64,000 nucleotides of DNA from Valencia hispanica (GCA_963556495.2 OY747702.1:19921903-19985902), one strand, 5' to 3'. Positions 1 to 12,016 are shown, numbered from the stretch's first letter. A program made the numbers and translations. The notes: a model not told the origin generated them from the sequence alone.

Positions 1-1087
1 CACGTCGATTTGTCATGATAAAAGACCCATCTGAGGCCGAAACAAATTGCTTTCTTGACAACACCCTGTAATACTCCATCATGCACACGCGCATACACCT
101 ATGCACGTTTATGAACACATACAGTACATGGTAATGCAAAGGTACACTCTTTCAGGTGGTGGTTATTTATCAATGCCATTCAGCGTCATTATACCTGGCA
201 CATCTATATAAGCATATATATTGGGTGTATATGAGGGCAACATTGAACCTCACACTCCTGTGCGATTCACTAGAGTCCGTCCATGCTGCAGTAATTGAGC
301 GTGGAGGACATAGGGCTGAGTGGAAAACATGTCAAGGGAAGCTGAAGAATGTGTTAAAGGAACAATGAAAGGGAGCTTATGGAAAGGTCACAGGTAAGAT
401 GAGCAAGCATCACGTAATGGCCCGACATCAAGTCAGATCTCTGTGAAGGCAATTTATGCAGATTTACATTCTTTCAGCATACTCTCCTTGTATGCTCCGG
501 GGAATATATGGTTTTGAAAACTCAAAGTAGCTGTCAGTATATGCAATCCAAGCCTGTTATTTTCAAGATTTCCCCAATTCTTTTGGTGTCTCCTCAACTC
601 ATAACTTCTTTCCACACCTCAGTGCTGCCTTTCTCACACTTATCCTATATTCCCTCCCCCTCCATCTACTTTCCCTTGTTTGTTCCTCTTTTCTACCTGC
701 CTCCTGAAAAGAAACACAGAGGGATCGCAGGTGAGAGACGAGGTGGGCTGTAAGGTGCCCCATGGCTTGAACATGGTCATTTGTCATGAGGCTGAAAGCT
801 TAAGAAAAGACTAGTTAACCTTTACAGCTGATCCCCATGAGGCGCAGGAAAAAAAAACACAGGCCAGCAAAACACCTCCAAGAGAAGGCGGGTTGTGCCC
901 ATGCACACACGCTCATGCATGGACAGGCTTTTTCTAGCATATTCCCCCAGAAATCGATAGTGGTGAAACCTTCCTACGGGGAAGTGAGAGGAGGTTACCA
1001 TTTTTACACCAATCCTTCCTTCCAAACTCTTGCTGTTTTCTTTAGGGTAGAGTCTTCAAGTCTTCATGGTCCTCATCCTCCACCAAA
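1..1087. other. Non-coding, no recognised feature
   Basis: I see no gene, RNA or repeat family here. Short open frames on both strands have no recognisable motif and look like chance. If the teneurin exon near the right end is read correctly, this is deep intron of that minus-strand gene or sequence beyond it. Confidence 0.5.
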
Positions 1088-1107
1088 CCCCCCCCCCCCC
1101 CCCCCCC
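1088..1107. repeat. Poly-C tract (20 nt)
   Basis: An uninterrupted run of about 20 C residues, directly visible. Length is likely polymorphic and prone to sequencing error. Confidence 0.9.
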
Positions 1108-1129
1108 ATCATTGTCATCCCCACACCCT

Positions 1130-1330
1130 GCCAGAGTAATTAATCACCTTGTGCTAATGAGCTATTAACTAATGACAGATTGACATGCCTTTCCCTGTGT
1201 GTTCATGTTCGAGTGTGTGCGTCTGTGGAAGAATGAGAGTGTTGCCAGAGCCACCCTTTGCACACTAATGTGATTAATAAGGTTAAGCTCTTATTACGCA
1301 GGGAGCACAAGGAGTGCATGCACATGTAGC
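1130..1330. promoter_or_regulatory. Candidate conserved non-coding element with homeodomain-like cores
   Basis: About 200 bp with clustered TAAT-type cores (GTAATTAATC, CTAATGAGC, ACTAATGAC, GATTAATAAGG) in a balanced-composition, non-repetitive stretch. The look is that of a developmental enhancer or conserved element in an intron of a neural gene. This is inference from composition and motif clustering only; no alignment was possible. Confidence 0.25.
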
Positions 1331-4119
1331 GATACACATTTTAAAAAAAAAGCCAGGGTGAATGCGCACAAATAGAAACATCTAGATATTTCCTACATCC
1401 ATAGAGCAAATAATTTTAAATGAAACTAGGTCATGGGTCAGTGGTTATGGCAAAATTATATAAGTTATATATATGTAATATTTGCAGGAGAAGTTGCTGA
1501 AACCATCCTTAAAGAACAAAACAAGGAGAGAAAACATTTGCGTCATGAAAACCCTTTAGGCTTCTTAAGGGCATTTTGGTTTTGATGGTTTCACAGCATG
1601 AGATGTTTACCATACTTTTCAAGTAGTCGTGGTTTCAAAACCACTAACATTCAGTGTCATTCCAGTCCTGTGGTTTAAAATTCCTTTTAATGAGATGCCA
1701 GAAAGTTTGCAGGGGGTTTCTCTGGTTGTATGGATTACATAGCTGCATGGAGTCGCTCTCTCCACCACCTTATGCTCTTCAAAAAATGGTAAAGTGTATC
1801 TGTCATCTGCAGAGGCACTAACGCAATTAATTTCTTATGTTGCAAGTGTCTTCATTGTTTTTTCCACTTGAGCATTAACCAGATCAAGCACCAAGGCATC
1901 AGATATTATTTATAAAGTGTAAATTATAATCATACCTGCTATTTGGCACATAATTATTTGAATTGTTTTTCACCTCTGAGTATAAATGTTTTTATCACAG
2001 TACTTTCTTGAGTCTTTGGTGTCTTAGCTTACATTGACAATAACTATCATCATAACACTGATTAAATTAAGACTTTTACCTTGACTTATCTTTAGCTGAC
2101 ACTCATTTTAAATTAGTTACTGCTAACACTCTGCTGTGTTCTCTCATTATGTCCTTATGTGTATCTTTACATCATAACAATGTAATGTGATCAAAGCTAC
2201 AATAATAATCCCTATTATAGCAATCTCATGATTTTCTTAAGATAAAAGCAATTAGGTCTTGTGATATTTTTATATGTCTTCACTTAAAATCAGGCCTTGA
2301 TTGACGGGTGTTTTTCATATCAATTTAAAATATCAACTTAATATAATTTTTTTTGAAAATAATCAGTAAGGCACTATATTACAGTGACTGCCTTCTTGCT
2401 TCTCCTCATTAAATAAATGAGTAATTTCTGAAAGCAGGAAGCCTTCTAGAAGAAATGTGAAATTAATGATTTGAATCGTGTCACAGTATTAAAAAACTGG
2501 AGATCAGAAACTGGACAAAAAACCTTCATCAGTGCATCTTCACCTAAAGCACTAATCATTTTGCTCAATGTCATCACATCATCAGATTCTTACACCAGCC
2601 AAACTCGCACCTTAACAGACAATTTACCAACAATGAGGAACAAAGGTTTGAAAACAATAGAACAGAAAAAAGTAGCACATGGTGTTTTATTTAACCAGAT
2701 GTCTTGGCATTTAACGGCTCTTCTCTTCGGTTCCAAGAGAAATGTAGTTACAGGAATATCATCAGATACTCAAGAGAATAGTTGCACTACCTAATAGGGA
2801 CTCTAACCTATCTGTATGTGAATGCATTTTCCCAGGATGTAGATGCATGAGTCGGTGCATGTACCAGCGCTGCACGAGCTTCAGTGTGTGTCTGACCTAA
2901 CAGTGTGTCCCTCTGGAGGAGTTTTGGCACATACCGGGGGCTCATTTGCATTCTCGCAGCTCTCGCCATTTTTTTCCGTGGCTTTAGAAGTGAACAGCTG
3001 CTTAATGGTCATTGCTCTTCAGAGACAGGACATTGGGAAGCACACAGGAGGTTATCCAGGGTTTTTTGCACCACCAAACACACACACACACACACACATT
3101 GCACAAACACACATGCAGAAGCAAACACCAGGTAAACCCTAGTTCAGCTACGATTCTGAGAGTGAGATGTGACCATTTAGCAGATGTTTTCCTTTGCAAA
3201 AGGGACTTTGGTTACTTTCCACACTGTTGAATTTAACTACAATGGAAAACAAAGCTGGATGCTCATGCATTATATGGTAGCTGATGTGACAACAACAGAA
3301 TGGAGAGAAATCATTTGTTCAGAACTGCAAAACAACACTATTGCAATTCCAAAAAGTGGAAATTAGTATGTTAAAAACCCTGTTAGAAGTGCATATCATA
3401 CTGGCATACAGTAGCTGAATGTTCCAAGCAACTGATAGTGGGAATAATACCAATTCTGTACACCACTGAAATCACTGAAATCTGCTGTGCTGTGGGGACG
3501 CATGGCTGAATGGAGCAGTGGAGGGTGTTCGTAAAACCTGATTTAAAAAGCAAAAGAGAGGATTGTCACTGGATGTTGGGGTGGCTGAGTGGGGGAAAAA
3601 GGGGGAGTGCTTTCCCCATTTTGTCTCTACCACACACTCAAGTTTAAACCCTGCACCACAGACAACACTGACTCCCGTCCAAGCACAACTACATGAAATG
3701 GCTTTCATCTCCGAGCTCATTTGACTGTTTCACTTGCAGACACACATGGACGGGCTGTGTTTCATGAGATGCCAAAAGAAAGGATTTGCTGGAATAAAAG
3801 GGGAAGTGAGAAAAGGTTATCACCCAGTGCAAGAAGTGTGGAGAGCCACCCTGCTGCCATGGGCTCCTTCTCAACGGGAAAGTTTGCCTAGAGCAGAGGT
3901 TATGGGGAGATTACACAAATGCCCTCACCATTTTAAAACACACTGCTTTTTATTAAATGGAACTAAAACGAATATCTCTAAAATGTTTTTTAGAAAATAA
4001 TGAAATCAACAGCCACACTTGCTACAAATTAAGACATCGACAATGTGGGAAATTCAATAATTTTGTTTAGCTATCAATTTCATAACTGCCAGCACTGTCA
4101 AGAGTTACATTTGTATAAA
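1331..4119. other. Non-coding, AT-rich; only a short (AC)n tract
   Basis: No recognisable gene or transposon. The longest open frame (2471-2794, plus, 107 codons) has no motif I recognise, lies in AT-rich sequence and is treated as chance. Confidence 0.5.
3078..3098. repeat. (AC)n microsatellite
   Basis: About ten AC dinucleotides in a row, directly visible. Confidence 0.9.
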
Positions 4120-4780
4120 AGTGTCTGGCAAAAGTAGCCACACCCCTTTAACTGTTTCATAATCGTAATGTTGGACAGTATCTTTTAAGTGACGGAACAA
4201 CTCAAATTATGAGTTATAAGTGGAAGGAAAAGAACAAATAGTTATAAAATTTTACAAAGAAAAAAGTATATAGAAAAAGTATTTCATATGATGGGACCAA
4301 AAATCATTTTTTACATTCAAAGCCAATACATTACACCCTATTTCTTGCAAAATAGCTCAAGTTCAGCCAGATCAGTTGGAGAGTGTCTGCATCCATTTTT
4401 AAGTATTCCCACTGATATTTCATTGGATTTATATCTGGACTTTGACTGGGCCATCTTAAAACATGAACATACTTTGATGTAAACTAATAAATTGTAGCTC
4501 TGGTTGCATGTTTGAGCTTGTTGCACTGCTAAAAGGTAATCTTACACCCCACTCACTTGTCTAAAAAGAAATTTTCCAGGATGGAATTTTGCTCTAAGAA
4601 AAGCATCCTCAAAGCATGATGCTGCCACTTCTATGTTTCATGGTGGAAAAAAAAATTCTAACTGATGCATTATGTTCATTTGCTGCCACACAAGGTCAGA
4701 TTTGTGCAGTACACCAATAGTAATTGTTTTGTCACCAGAAACTGCGATCTGAGATGATGATTCTTAGTTCATTAATGTTC
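4120..4780 (-). mobile_element. Tc1-type DNA transposon relic
   Basis: Read on the minus strand this matches the layout of a Tc1 transposase gene. The complement of the GGCCCAGTCAAAGTCCAGAT block (catalytic WPSQSPDLNP region) is near 4440, and the GGTGGCAGCATCATG-type block (GGGSIMLW region) is near 4615-4640. An end-like sequence (GTGTCTGGCAAAAGTAGCCA) is near 4123. Many indels and stops break the frame. Boundaries are approximate; the inner end may extend to about 5.09 kb. Confidence 0.8.
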
Positions 4781-6223
4781 CAATGTTTCAAGTCTCAGTA
4801 GGCTTAGCAGAACAGTAGGGCTAACAGGGCTTCAGGGCTAAAAGAGTAAAGGAGGCTGAATTCATGTACATGCCACACGTTTTTCATCTCATTTCACCTT
4901 TAATTAACCAGATAACATTCCATGAGATGAAAAAAATATTGTCTATCCCAACCCCCCATAAAATAAGTTTTTTTGTTGCTGTAGAGTAATAGTATATGAA
5001 CAAGTTTAAAGGGAATAGATACCTTTTGCAAGGAAACACATTCTTTTTTTGTAACTCAATGGCCGAGTCCTTTTATAATGTGTTTAAATATAAATGAATT
5101 GTTTATAGCCGTATCTCTTCTTCTTTTGTGGTACTCTCCATGAGTTTCCTCTAAATCTGTCACAGTTAAACTTGTGATTTATTGTAGTCTTAGCATTTTT
5201 TCTCCTTTTAGTTGTAGCTTGTGAAAGAGAACGCTGACAGCTTAATCTGTGCTTAACCCAGGTGCACAGATTTCGACATTAAACGTCATCTCTTTGATGA
5301 GAGCCTTCCCAGCTTTCTTTACTGTGGCCAGACCTGAGCCAAACCTTAGAGGAGCATACATACTGCACTGTGGACAACTGCTAAATAAAGGTGGCCAAAA
5401 TTTAGGTCAGCACCACATTTACATAGCAATACAAACTATTGTGAACTCACACACAGAGAGTGATACCTGGAAAATCTTAATTTCTAGGAACTACTCAAAG
5501 ACGATTTTGTGTAAACAAGGTAACTGCAACTAGTTTTTCTCTCTGCGAGTGTATTTCAGTAGATTTAAGCTTTTTTCATTTATTCCAAAAACCACTTACA
5601 TAGTCATTCACACTGGGTTTAAACTCCCATTTAAACCACACCTCATCTAAATAATAACAACAGTATTTTTTCTTGTACTTTCTTTATCCTCTTTATTGAG
5701 TTGGACATGTCAGAGAAAATTTACCATCAGGGTTTATTAACCACACCTTTTTTTCCCCCACTGTGATTGGCAAGCTGGTGGAGGTGCCAAAACCAGAGAG
5801 TTAGCTGCTGACAGGCTCCGAACACAAAGAGCCTTAATGCAATCTGACAGTCACACTGTCATGTGTGACACAATTTTTTCATTTTGCAGCTGTAAATATT
5901 ATCACAAAACACTGGCTTTAATTTGCTGCTTGCAAAAGCCGCTGATAAATGACATGCTTCTGGCTTCAGTGTTAGTAGAATATTTTCATCATGGACTCTG
6001 GATGACAGTTCTTTCTGATGAACAACAAAGCAGTCTTCCTGAAAGCTACTGAAGGAGTGGGTAAAGTAAGTCGAGGCCACAAAAAAGGGACAGATATTAC
6101 TATCACTATTATTATTGTGGATTGGCAAAGGACATTTCTCAAAGGACTCGTGAAACATTTCTGTTCAATTCTATAACATCCACACAATTATGATACACAC
6201 GCACAAAGTATTAGCAAATGTGT
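4781..6223. other. Non-coding, no recognised feature
   Basis: AT-rich sequence without a recognisable gene. The first 300 bases may be the decayed end of the preceding transposon. Overlapping small frames at 5837-6187 on both strands have no family resemblance. Confidence 0.45.
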
Positions 6224-6245
6224 GTATATATATATATATATATAT
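6224..6245. repeat. (TA)n microsatellite
   Basis: About eleven TA repeats just upstream of a Tc1 relic. Confidence 0.9.
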
Positions 6246-6715
6246 CCCTGTACCTATTCATAATCTCTCGAAAAGTGACGATTTTTTTTTATTTTTTACA
6301 TTTTTTGAAAATATGAACCTGAATGGTGTGACGTGCTGTTGTAATCAGAGTCCACCACTGAGTTCTCCATTATGAAGACCAAGGAACAAAGCAGACAGGT
6401 CGGGGATAAAGTTGTGAAACTGTTTAAAGCGCGGTTAAGGTATAAAACACCATCACGAACTCATGGAGCATCATCAAATGTATCGTTCAAAAATGTAAAA
6501 GGGAAAACATTATTTAGTGAAGCAGCTCGTAGACCCAATGATAACTCAGGGGGAAGCTGCAGAGATCCATAGCTCAGATGGGAGAATGTGGCTTTTATGG
6601 AAGACTGATATGAGTAAAGGATTTTCCTGCAATGCATGCAGGGGGCACAGCAAACATGTGAAAGAAGGTTCTCTGGTTAGATAAGACCAGTGGTGGAAAG
6701 CTACGACTGTACATC

Positions 6716-7520
6716 AACCTAGGTGTAGTAATGGACTCAGACCTGAACCTCCAGGGTCACATAAAGGCAATAACAAGGTCAGCGTTCTATCACCTGAAGA
6801 ACATCTCTAGGATTCAAGGACTGATTTTGCAACACGACCTAGAAAAACTCATCCATGCGTTTATCTTTAGTCGGATTGATTACTGCAACAGCATCTTCAC
6901 AGGTCTGCCTAAAAAGTCAATCAGACAGCTGCAGCTGATCCAGAACGCTGCCGCTCGCGTCCTCACTAGAACCAGGAAAGTAGAGCACATCACCCCAGTT
7001 CTAAAGTCCTTACACTGGCTCCCTGTAGCTCAGAGAATAGACTTTAAAATACTTTTACTAGTTTATAAATCATTACATCGCTTAGCACCAAAATATGTTG
7101 AAGACCTGTTGTCATGGTACCAACCACCAAGACCACTCAGGTCCTCCAACTCTAGCCTACTAAACATCCCTAGACTCAGAACTAAACATGGAGAAGCAGC
7201 TTTCACTTTTTATGCTCCCCTTATCTGGAACAGACTTCCTGACGAGTGTAGAGCTGCTGAAACTCTGAACTGCTTTAAATCGAGACTAAAAACCATCTGT
7301 TTAGAATTGCCTTTGAGTAAATGCTTGATGTCATATGTATGAAATGTGTTCATGCTCTCTTGCTTTTTTTCCAATTTTTCTCTTGCTTTATTGTGGATCA
7401 TGTGTAATGTGTGTTTCTTTTATGTGTTTTTTTTTAAATCACCAAATCATGTAAAGCACCTTGAATTACCCTGCTGTTGAAAGTGTGCTATACAAATAAA
7501 ATTGCCTTGCCTTGAGTATG
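6716..7520 (+). mobile_element. 5'-truncated L2/CR1-group LINE (3' end), nested in Tc1
   Basis: This is nearly identical to the 3' part of the LINE at 45.8-49.4 kb, from the AACCTAGGTGTAGTAATGGA junction through the 3' UTR to the AAATAAAATTGCCTTGCC tail. ACATC occurs on both sides (6711-6715 and 7521-7525) and may be the target duplication. Heavy 5' truncation is usual for target-primed reverse transcription. The near identity of the two copies implies recent activity of this family. Confidence 0.9.
6731..7342 (+). pseudogene. LINE ORF2 C-terminal fragment (after the RT core)
   Basis: A 203-codon frame equivalent to the last part of the LINE polyprotein: thumb and C-terminal region with [26 protein letters not shown] and [20 protein letters not shown]. 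It has neither endonuclease nor catalytic YADD. Compared with the 46-49 kb copy, loss of one C near 7292 shifts the frame, so the terminal [10 protein letters not shown] is replaced by [10 protein letters not shown] and a longer tail. It is a dead fragment and not expected to make a functional product. Confidence 0.85.
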
Positions 7521-8010
7521 ACATCCCTATGGTGAACCATGGTGATGGCAAGAGGCGGAATGGGTTTACTTTCCAGCAGGACAAAATCCCTAAATATACA
7601 GCCAGAGCAACAACAAAAGGGCTTAGATCAGAAAAATTTCATGACTTGAAATTTCTGTCAAAATCCAGTTGATAATCTGTCCCAAGACATGGAAACTGAT
7701 GTTCACAGACCTCTTGCTCCAATCTGACTTTGCTTGAGCTTTATTTTGCAAACAAGAATGGACAAGAAATCTTGTGACAATGCAAAGCAGAGAAATATAT
7801 ACTTCAAAATACTTGCAACAGTTAATGCAGCAAAAGGTAGTGTTAAAAAGCATTTATACCAATGGGCTGAATATAAATAGAACTTTTCATTTAGTAAAAC
7901 ACTTAGAATACCATGCATCGGTTTCCTTCACCCTGCACTACTTTATGTCGTCTATCAATTAAAATCCTGATAAAATACACTAAAGTTTGGTGAAAAGTGC
8001 CAATATAGGA

Positions 8011-9029
8011 GAGTGTTCATGGCTCATTAATACTTTGTTGAGGCAACGTACAATCTAGAGCAAGCAGCACAAATGTGGATGATGAAGATGATCCGAGGAC
8101 TTTTGAAGGATTCTAAGGCCAACAGGAAGACAAAGCAGGCCGACTTTAAGACACACATCCCCTTAACATGGCAAACACAGCATGTGTGGTGAGGTGAATA
8201 AAAGCCTGAGCAAATAAAACAGTGAGGACAAACCACACAAAAGAAGATGGTGAGAGCTTTATCATTTCCAAATTACAGCCTCTTCATGGGGTTTGTACAT
8301 TTCTGTTTCCTGGCAAAAGAAGATGATTAAGATGATGGTCTTTCTGTAAGGACTTTTGTGAAACTCCAACAAAGAACACACAAAAAAAGAAAACTATCGA
8401 TAAAAACAAGACAGCAAACAAACAAAGCTTTCATTTTAACCCCATGTTTTAAAACAGTTGCACATAAATCTTCAAAATGGGAACTCAATTAACAATTTTC
8501 ACTCTCTGTACATGAATGAAAATTATGTCATTCGGTAGTAATATGGTAACGAAGTGTACTTGTTTATCCAAAAAGGACATTGCTATTCTTACATCTTTCA
8601 AAACTGTTGCAAATTTGATTTTGAATATATAAGCCTAAAAATGCTAATATTTGATGTATGGAGAGTGTTATTCTTGTAAACAAGTCTTCCTTTATCATTC
8701 GTCTGTGAAGCGCTTTCATTTCCACAATATGTCTTTGGTTTAAGAGAATGACTGCAGTGTGTGTAGGTTTAAACACTCATACCCCCGAGATGACCAATGC
8801 TTGAACACATGTTCCTATTAACTAGTTACTTTTTTAGTTGGAAACAAAAACACTAAAGTGTCTCAAATGGCACCAACTTCTGTATTTTCATTCATTAAAG
8901 GAAAATCATTGGTGTTGCACCACCTTTAACCTACACTTTTTGTGTAAATAACCACCTAATAAAAATATGACAGTACTTTTAAATGTTCAGAAAAAAGTAT
9001 TGGCATGAATGAGTACAATGTTTTTGAGA
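8011..9029. other. Non-coding, no recognised feature
   Basis: AT-rich sequence with no recognised gene. A cysteine-rich minus-strand frame (8027-8236) has no zinc-finger spacing I recognise and is treated as chance. Confidence 0.45.
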
Positions 9030-9287
9030 TTGGGGCTCTTTTAAGACGATACATGTCCACTTTGGTCAAATCTGTCACTCCATGTATTGTGGAGATATTT
9101 TTGTAAAATGTTTTGGGTGATATTTTCTAAGCCGTTCAGTTTTCTCTATTATCTATTACGTTTTTTGAACTATTTCGTCACAGTACTTGCACTGGAACTG
9201 CCAAACTTGGTCGTGGATTTCTGCCTCAACGCTGAGCAAATCTGCTATGTTTATTTCTCGCTGTGAGTTTGTAGTCCAAGTTTAGGT

Positions 9288-9365
9288 ATGCCGAAAGTAC
9301 AAATGTCAAAAAAATGTTCTGTTGTCGGGTGTATTAACCCGCACATTTTAAAAATAAATACATAG
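9288..9365 (+). pseudogene. THAP-domain-like N-terminal fragment
   Basis: ATG at 9288 opens a 25-codon frame beginning MPKVQMSKKCSVVGCINPH. The C-x-V-x-G-C spacing soon after the start is the hallmark of the N-terminus of THAP zinc fingers (C2CH, DNA binding). The frame ends at TAG shortly afterwards, without the later Cys/His or the AVPTIF-type box. Either an intron follows or the copy is broken. Evidence is one short motif, so confidence is modest. Confidence 0.4.
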
Positions 9366-9452
9366 ATGTATAGACTGAATGTTTTAAGTAATCGTTTTAA
9401 AGACACAGGCCGCTGTTATGAATGGAGATATCAAGGTAAATACAGTAATAAC

Positions 9453-9563
9453 GCACCATTGCGAGACATTCATTAGAAGGCGCGGTTCGTCATCATTTTC
9501 CTCTCGCTCAGGGTCAGACTCTGGATCGAACATGTACGGCTAGATGGAAAACTCTCCCGACAT
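9453..9563 (-). pseudogene. P2X7-ballast-like first-exon fragment with a stop
   Basis: Minus-strand frame from ATG at 9563: MSGEFSI, an in-frame TAG, then PYMFDPESDPEREENDDEPR and LLMNVSQWC, followed by GT (9452-9451) as a possible weak donor. PY-x-F-[DE]-PE, an acidic run, then E-PRL-x-M-x-V-S-x-WC is the layout I associate with P2X7 C-terminal (ballast) domain-like proteins found in many fish genomic copies. The TAG would be CAG (Gln) after one C-to-T change, so this copy looks dead. Family assignment is from memory and not from a search. Confidence 0.4.
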
Positions 9564-9743
9564 AAAAAAAAAAAAATAAAAAATAAAAGTATAAAAAGTA
9601 GTGCTATATTGCCGGTTCTCTATCAAACTAAAAAAATGGCTGAATAGGGTGGAGTGGAAGGTTCAGCTACCTGGAGGGGGGCGTGGTATGCAGCACGTCA
9701 TACACATTTAAAGGTACTGCACAAAAACGAGTCAATCTGCAGA

Positions 9744-9769
9744 CCCTGTTCAGACACCCCTGAACAGGG
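9744..9769. repeat. Perfect 10-bp inverted repeat (hairpin)
   Basis: CCCTGTTCAG, a six-base spacer, then CTGAACAGGG. It lies inside the unclassified repeat and could be a structural part of it. Confidence 0.8.
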
Positions 9770-9905
9770 GTAGAAGAGGAGCCTATAGAACTACTATAAT
9801 AAAAAATTCCAACCTAATAACTGCAGTACCACTATATATATATAGAGCACAAATAAATGATTTAGATGTAAAAAGGAAGAATTTAAAAGCATGATATGTC
9901 CACTT

Positions 9906-11780
9906 TAATACCCTTAATTCCAACATTTTTTAGAAATTAAAATGGTTTTGAAAAATGGATATTGCTCAACCCTATTGGCAAGCACATGTGAAAATACTCT
10001 GTGCTGACTCCTTACTGGGCAGACGAGAGAGATTACACTGGCTGAGAGACACAGATCAATACACACAAGCAATGGCCAAATGAATTCCTTGTGACAGCAT
10101 ATGAAAGACCACAATTGTGAGAAGATCATTTAGCCTCAAAAGGAAAGCACTATATTCTGAGTGGGAACTCATTATCAGGTGGAGCTTTGCATACTTAAAA
10201 TAGTTATTGCTAGTCAATAAGCACTTTCTTTCTGAAAGCCTTCAATGCACACAGTTTAAGCGAAGGTCTCAAAATTTCCCGATAGAGCGAGAAAATAGAA
10301 CGGAAAAAATGGTGGGATGCAGAGAGGCGTGAAAAAGGCAGAGGGGGAAGGAAAAAAAGAGAAACAAGTGAGTTTGGGGGTTTCCGTCATTATGATGGAT
10401 AGATCGAGCGAATAGGGGCTCCCAGAAGGGGAAGAATAAAAATAGGAGAGCAAGTCTCCCTTGACAGTGGTCCTCTCTGCCTATGTATCAAATCGAGAGT
10501 CTCCTCTTCCTCTTTTCACCTATGGCTCAGTCCTTTTTACTCTCCCCCTCTAACAGCTTTCAAGACATCATCTCCTTACATCCTTCCTCCCTCCTTCCTG
10601 TTCTTCGCCTGTGTACTCATCCACCTACACCGAGCTCAAACAAAAGCACAAATTTCTACATCCCACTTGGTTTCCACTTCATCACAGTCAGCTGTAGAGG
10701 CTTTATTTATTAATATTTTTCTTTTATCCAGATCCCAAAAGACACACTAATATGACACAATGACTTTCTTTTTATGAAAAATCTATATTTTTAAGCAGAG
10801 GGATTGCTCGGAGACCCTTTTGTCCTTTTATCCTGGCTGCCTTGCCCTTCTTTGTATTCACGGCGCTGAACGGATTCAACACTTTTAAAACTACTGGTCT
10901 GTGAGGGACACTAATGGAAGTCTTTTGGAGCATCGCTTTATTGTTCTGTGCTTCTCAAACACCCGACAAACCAAAAACAGCATGGAGACCGCAAAGGGGC
11001 GCCGGCAGAAACAGTCCTCGGCTGCCTTCCCTCGCTTTTTAGTTTTCACCCGAGTCTAACTCCCATTCTTCTTCTGTCCTCCTCAATATCTGTCACTTTC
11101 TCATTCATTAACCACACCCCTCTTGCCATCCATCCATTCCACTTCCTCTCTCCGGAGAGGAAAAACAAACAGCTGTCAAGAGTCAGGCTCGTAGATGAAT
11201 TCCAAATGACTTTGAAGGGCAGAGAGCCCAACCAACTTTCTCTAGAGGAGAGTCTGCTTGCAGATGCATGTGCTATGTGTCTTAACATTGGTACATAAAC
11301 AGCGCCGAATAAATACAGGCTGGTCCTTGACACCGAAGTGAACGTGCTCACAGGAGCAGAGCGCAGCAACTTTCTGAATCCATGCTGCTTGTTTATGCTG
11401 GCTCCCGCCAAGGTTAAGGCAACTTGTGTGCTCAGAGAGAATCAGTTGGTTTCGAGCACACATTTTGGAGAGCTGTCTGAGAGTCTGTGAACACAGGTGA
11501 CAAAAGCTTGCTCACATGGGATGAAGCAGATGATGCAAATAAACAGAAAATGAAATGTCCACAGGTTTCCTCACTTCCTCTGACACAGACTTACTTCTCA
11601 AATCCTCCTCCAAACTTCCCGTCGGAACAACGAGCCAGCTTCCTCTCCTTCGCCCGCCACCCTTGGCTCTATTTGAAGCTCTTGCTGGGCCAAGATGAGT
11701 CAATGAATCATGTTTCATCTTATCAGTCACGTCTTTGCTGCATCTCTCCATCTTCCCTGTTTAGATCGCTATATCACTGT
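9906..11780. other. Non-coding; purine- and pyrimidine-rich stretches
   Basis: No gene recognised. Purine-rich at about 10290-10380 and pyrimidine-rich at about 10480-10620. Frames at 10948-11463 on both strands overlap each other and carry no motif. Confidence 0.45.
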
Positions 11781-11811
11781 CTGTTTTTTCCACTTCCTGC
11801 TCTCCGGGAGG

Positions 11812-11994
11812 ATGGACGCTTTTCTCTTTTCCTCCCTACTGTTGTCTACTTCTGCATTCTTTTGTCTTGTCAACTATTTTTGGACCCTCTCTTTGCATTC
11901 TCCTCCGGAAAGAACAACTATGGTTCTGGATCTGGCTCTGGTCAGATGGTCTCTTAATACAATTAATAAAAAAATTTTCCTGGAGAACGGCTAA
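11812..11994 (+). CDS. Small hydrophobic ORF (60 aa), putative
   Basis: ATG at 11812 in a good context (GGAGGATGG) opens 60 codons ending at TAA 11992-11994. The product begins MDAFLFSSLLLSTSAFFCLV, a signal-anchor-like hydrophobic stretch over residues 4-24, then a short basic/polar tail. I do not recognise the family. It lies 22 bp upstream of a second small ORF. It could be a real micropeptide of a retroelement or chance coding; length alone cannot decide. Confidence 0.25.
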   Translation: MDAFLFSSLLLSTSAFFCLVNYFWTLSLHSPPERTTMVLDLALVRWSLNTINKKIFLENG

Positions 11995-12016
11995 AAGGGA
12001 GAGCCGAGTTGTTCCG

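Larger units (their letters stand above)
6290..8010 (+). mobile_element. Tc1-type transposon relic, split by a LINE insertion
   Basis: The left half includes the transposase start (ATG at 6372; MKTKEQSRQVGDKVVKLFKA matches MKSKEHTRQVRDKVIEKFKA of the fuller copy at 43.6 kb) and runs to a GTGAAAGAAGGTTCTCTGGT block near 6660. The right half resumes near 7521 with the TTTCCAGCAGGACAA block (FQQDNDPKH region), a TCTGACTTTGCTTGAGC block, and a degraded 3' arm near 7960. Between them lies a LINE 3' fragment (6716-7520). The halves are collinear with the 43 kb element, so this is one old Tc1 interrupted later. The frame is badly broken. Confidence 0.85.
9030..9905. mobile_element. Unclassified repeat with THAP-like and P2X7-ballast-like fragments
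   Basis: This differs from its flanks in having CpG-containing sequence, a perfect 10-bp hairpin (9744-9769), and two coding fragments in opposite orientations: a THAP-like start on plus and a P2X7-ballast-like exon on minus. THAP domains are common in P-element and Kolobok transposases, and P2X7-ballast-like proteins are often repetitive in fish genomes. The likeliest reading is a decayed, non-autonomous DNA transposon. No terminal inverted repeat was found and both borders are guesses. Confidence 0.4.

Noticed and set aside
2471..2794. 107-codon plus-strand ORF
   Set aside because: No recognisable domain, AT-rich setting, no splice or promoter support; consistent with chance.
11046..11463. 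Overlapping minus-strand ORFs (121 and 73 codons) opposite a 116-codon plus ORF
   Set aside because: Frames on both strands overlap, and none carries a motif; likely chance in a less AT-rich stretch.
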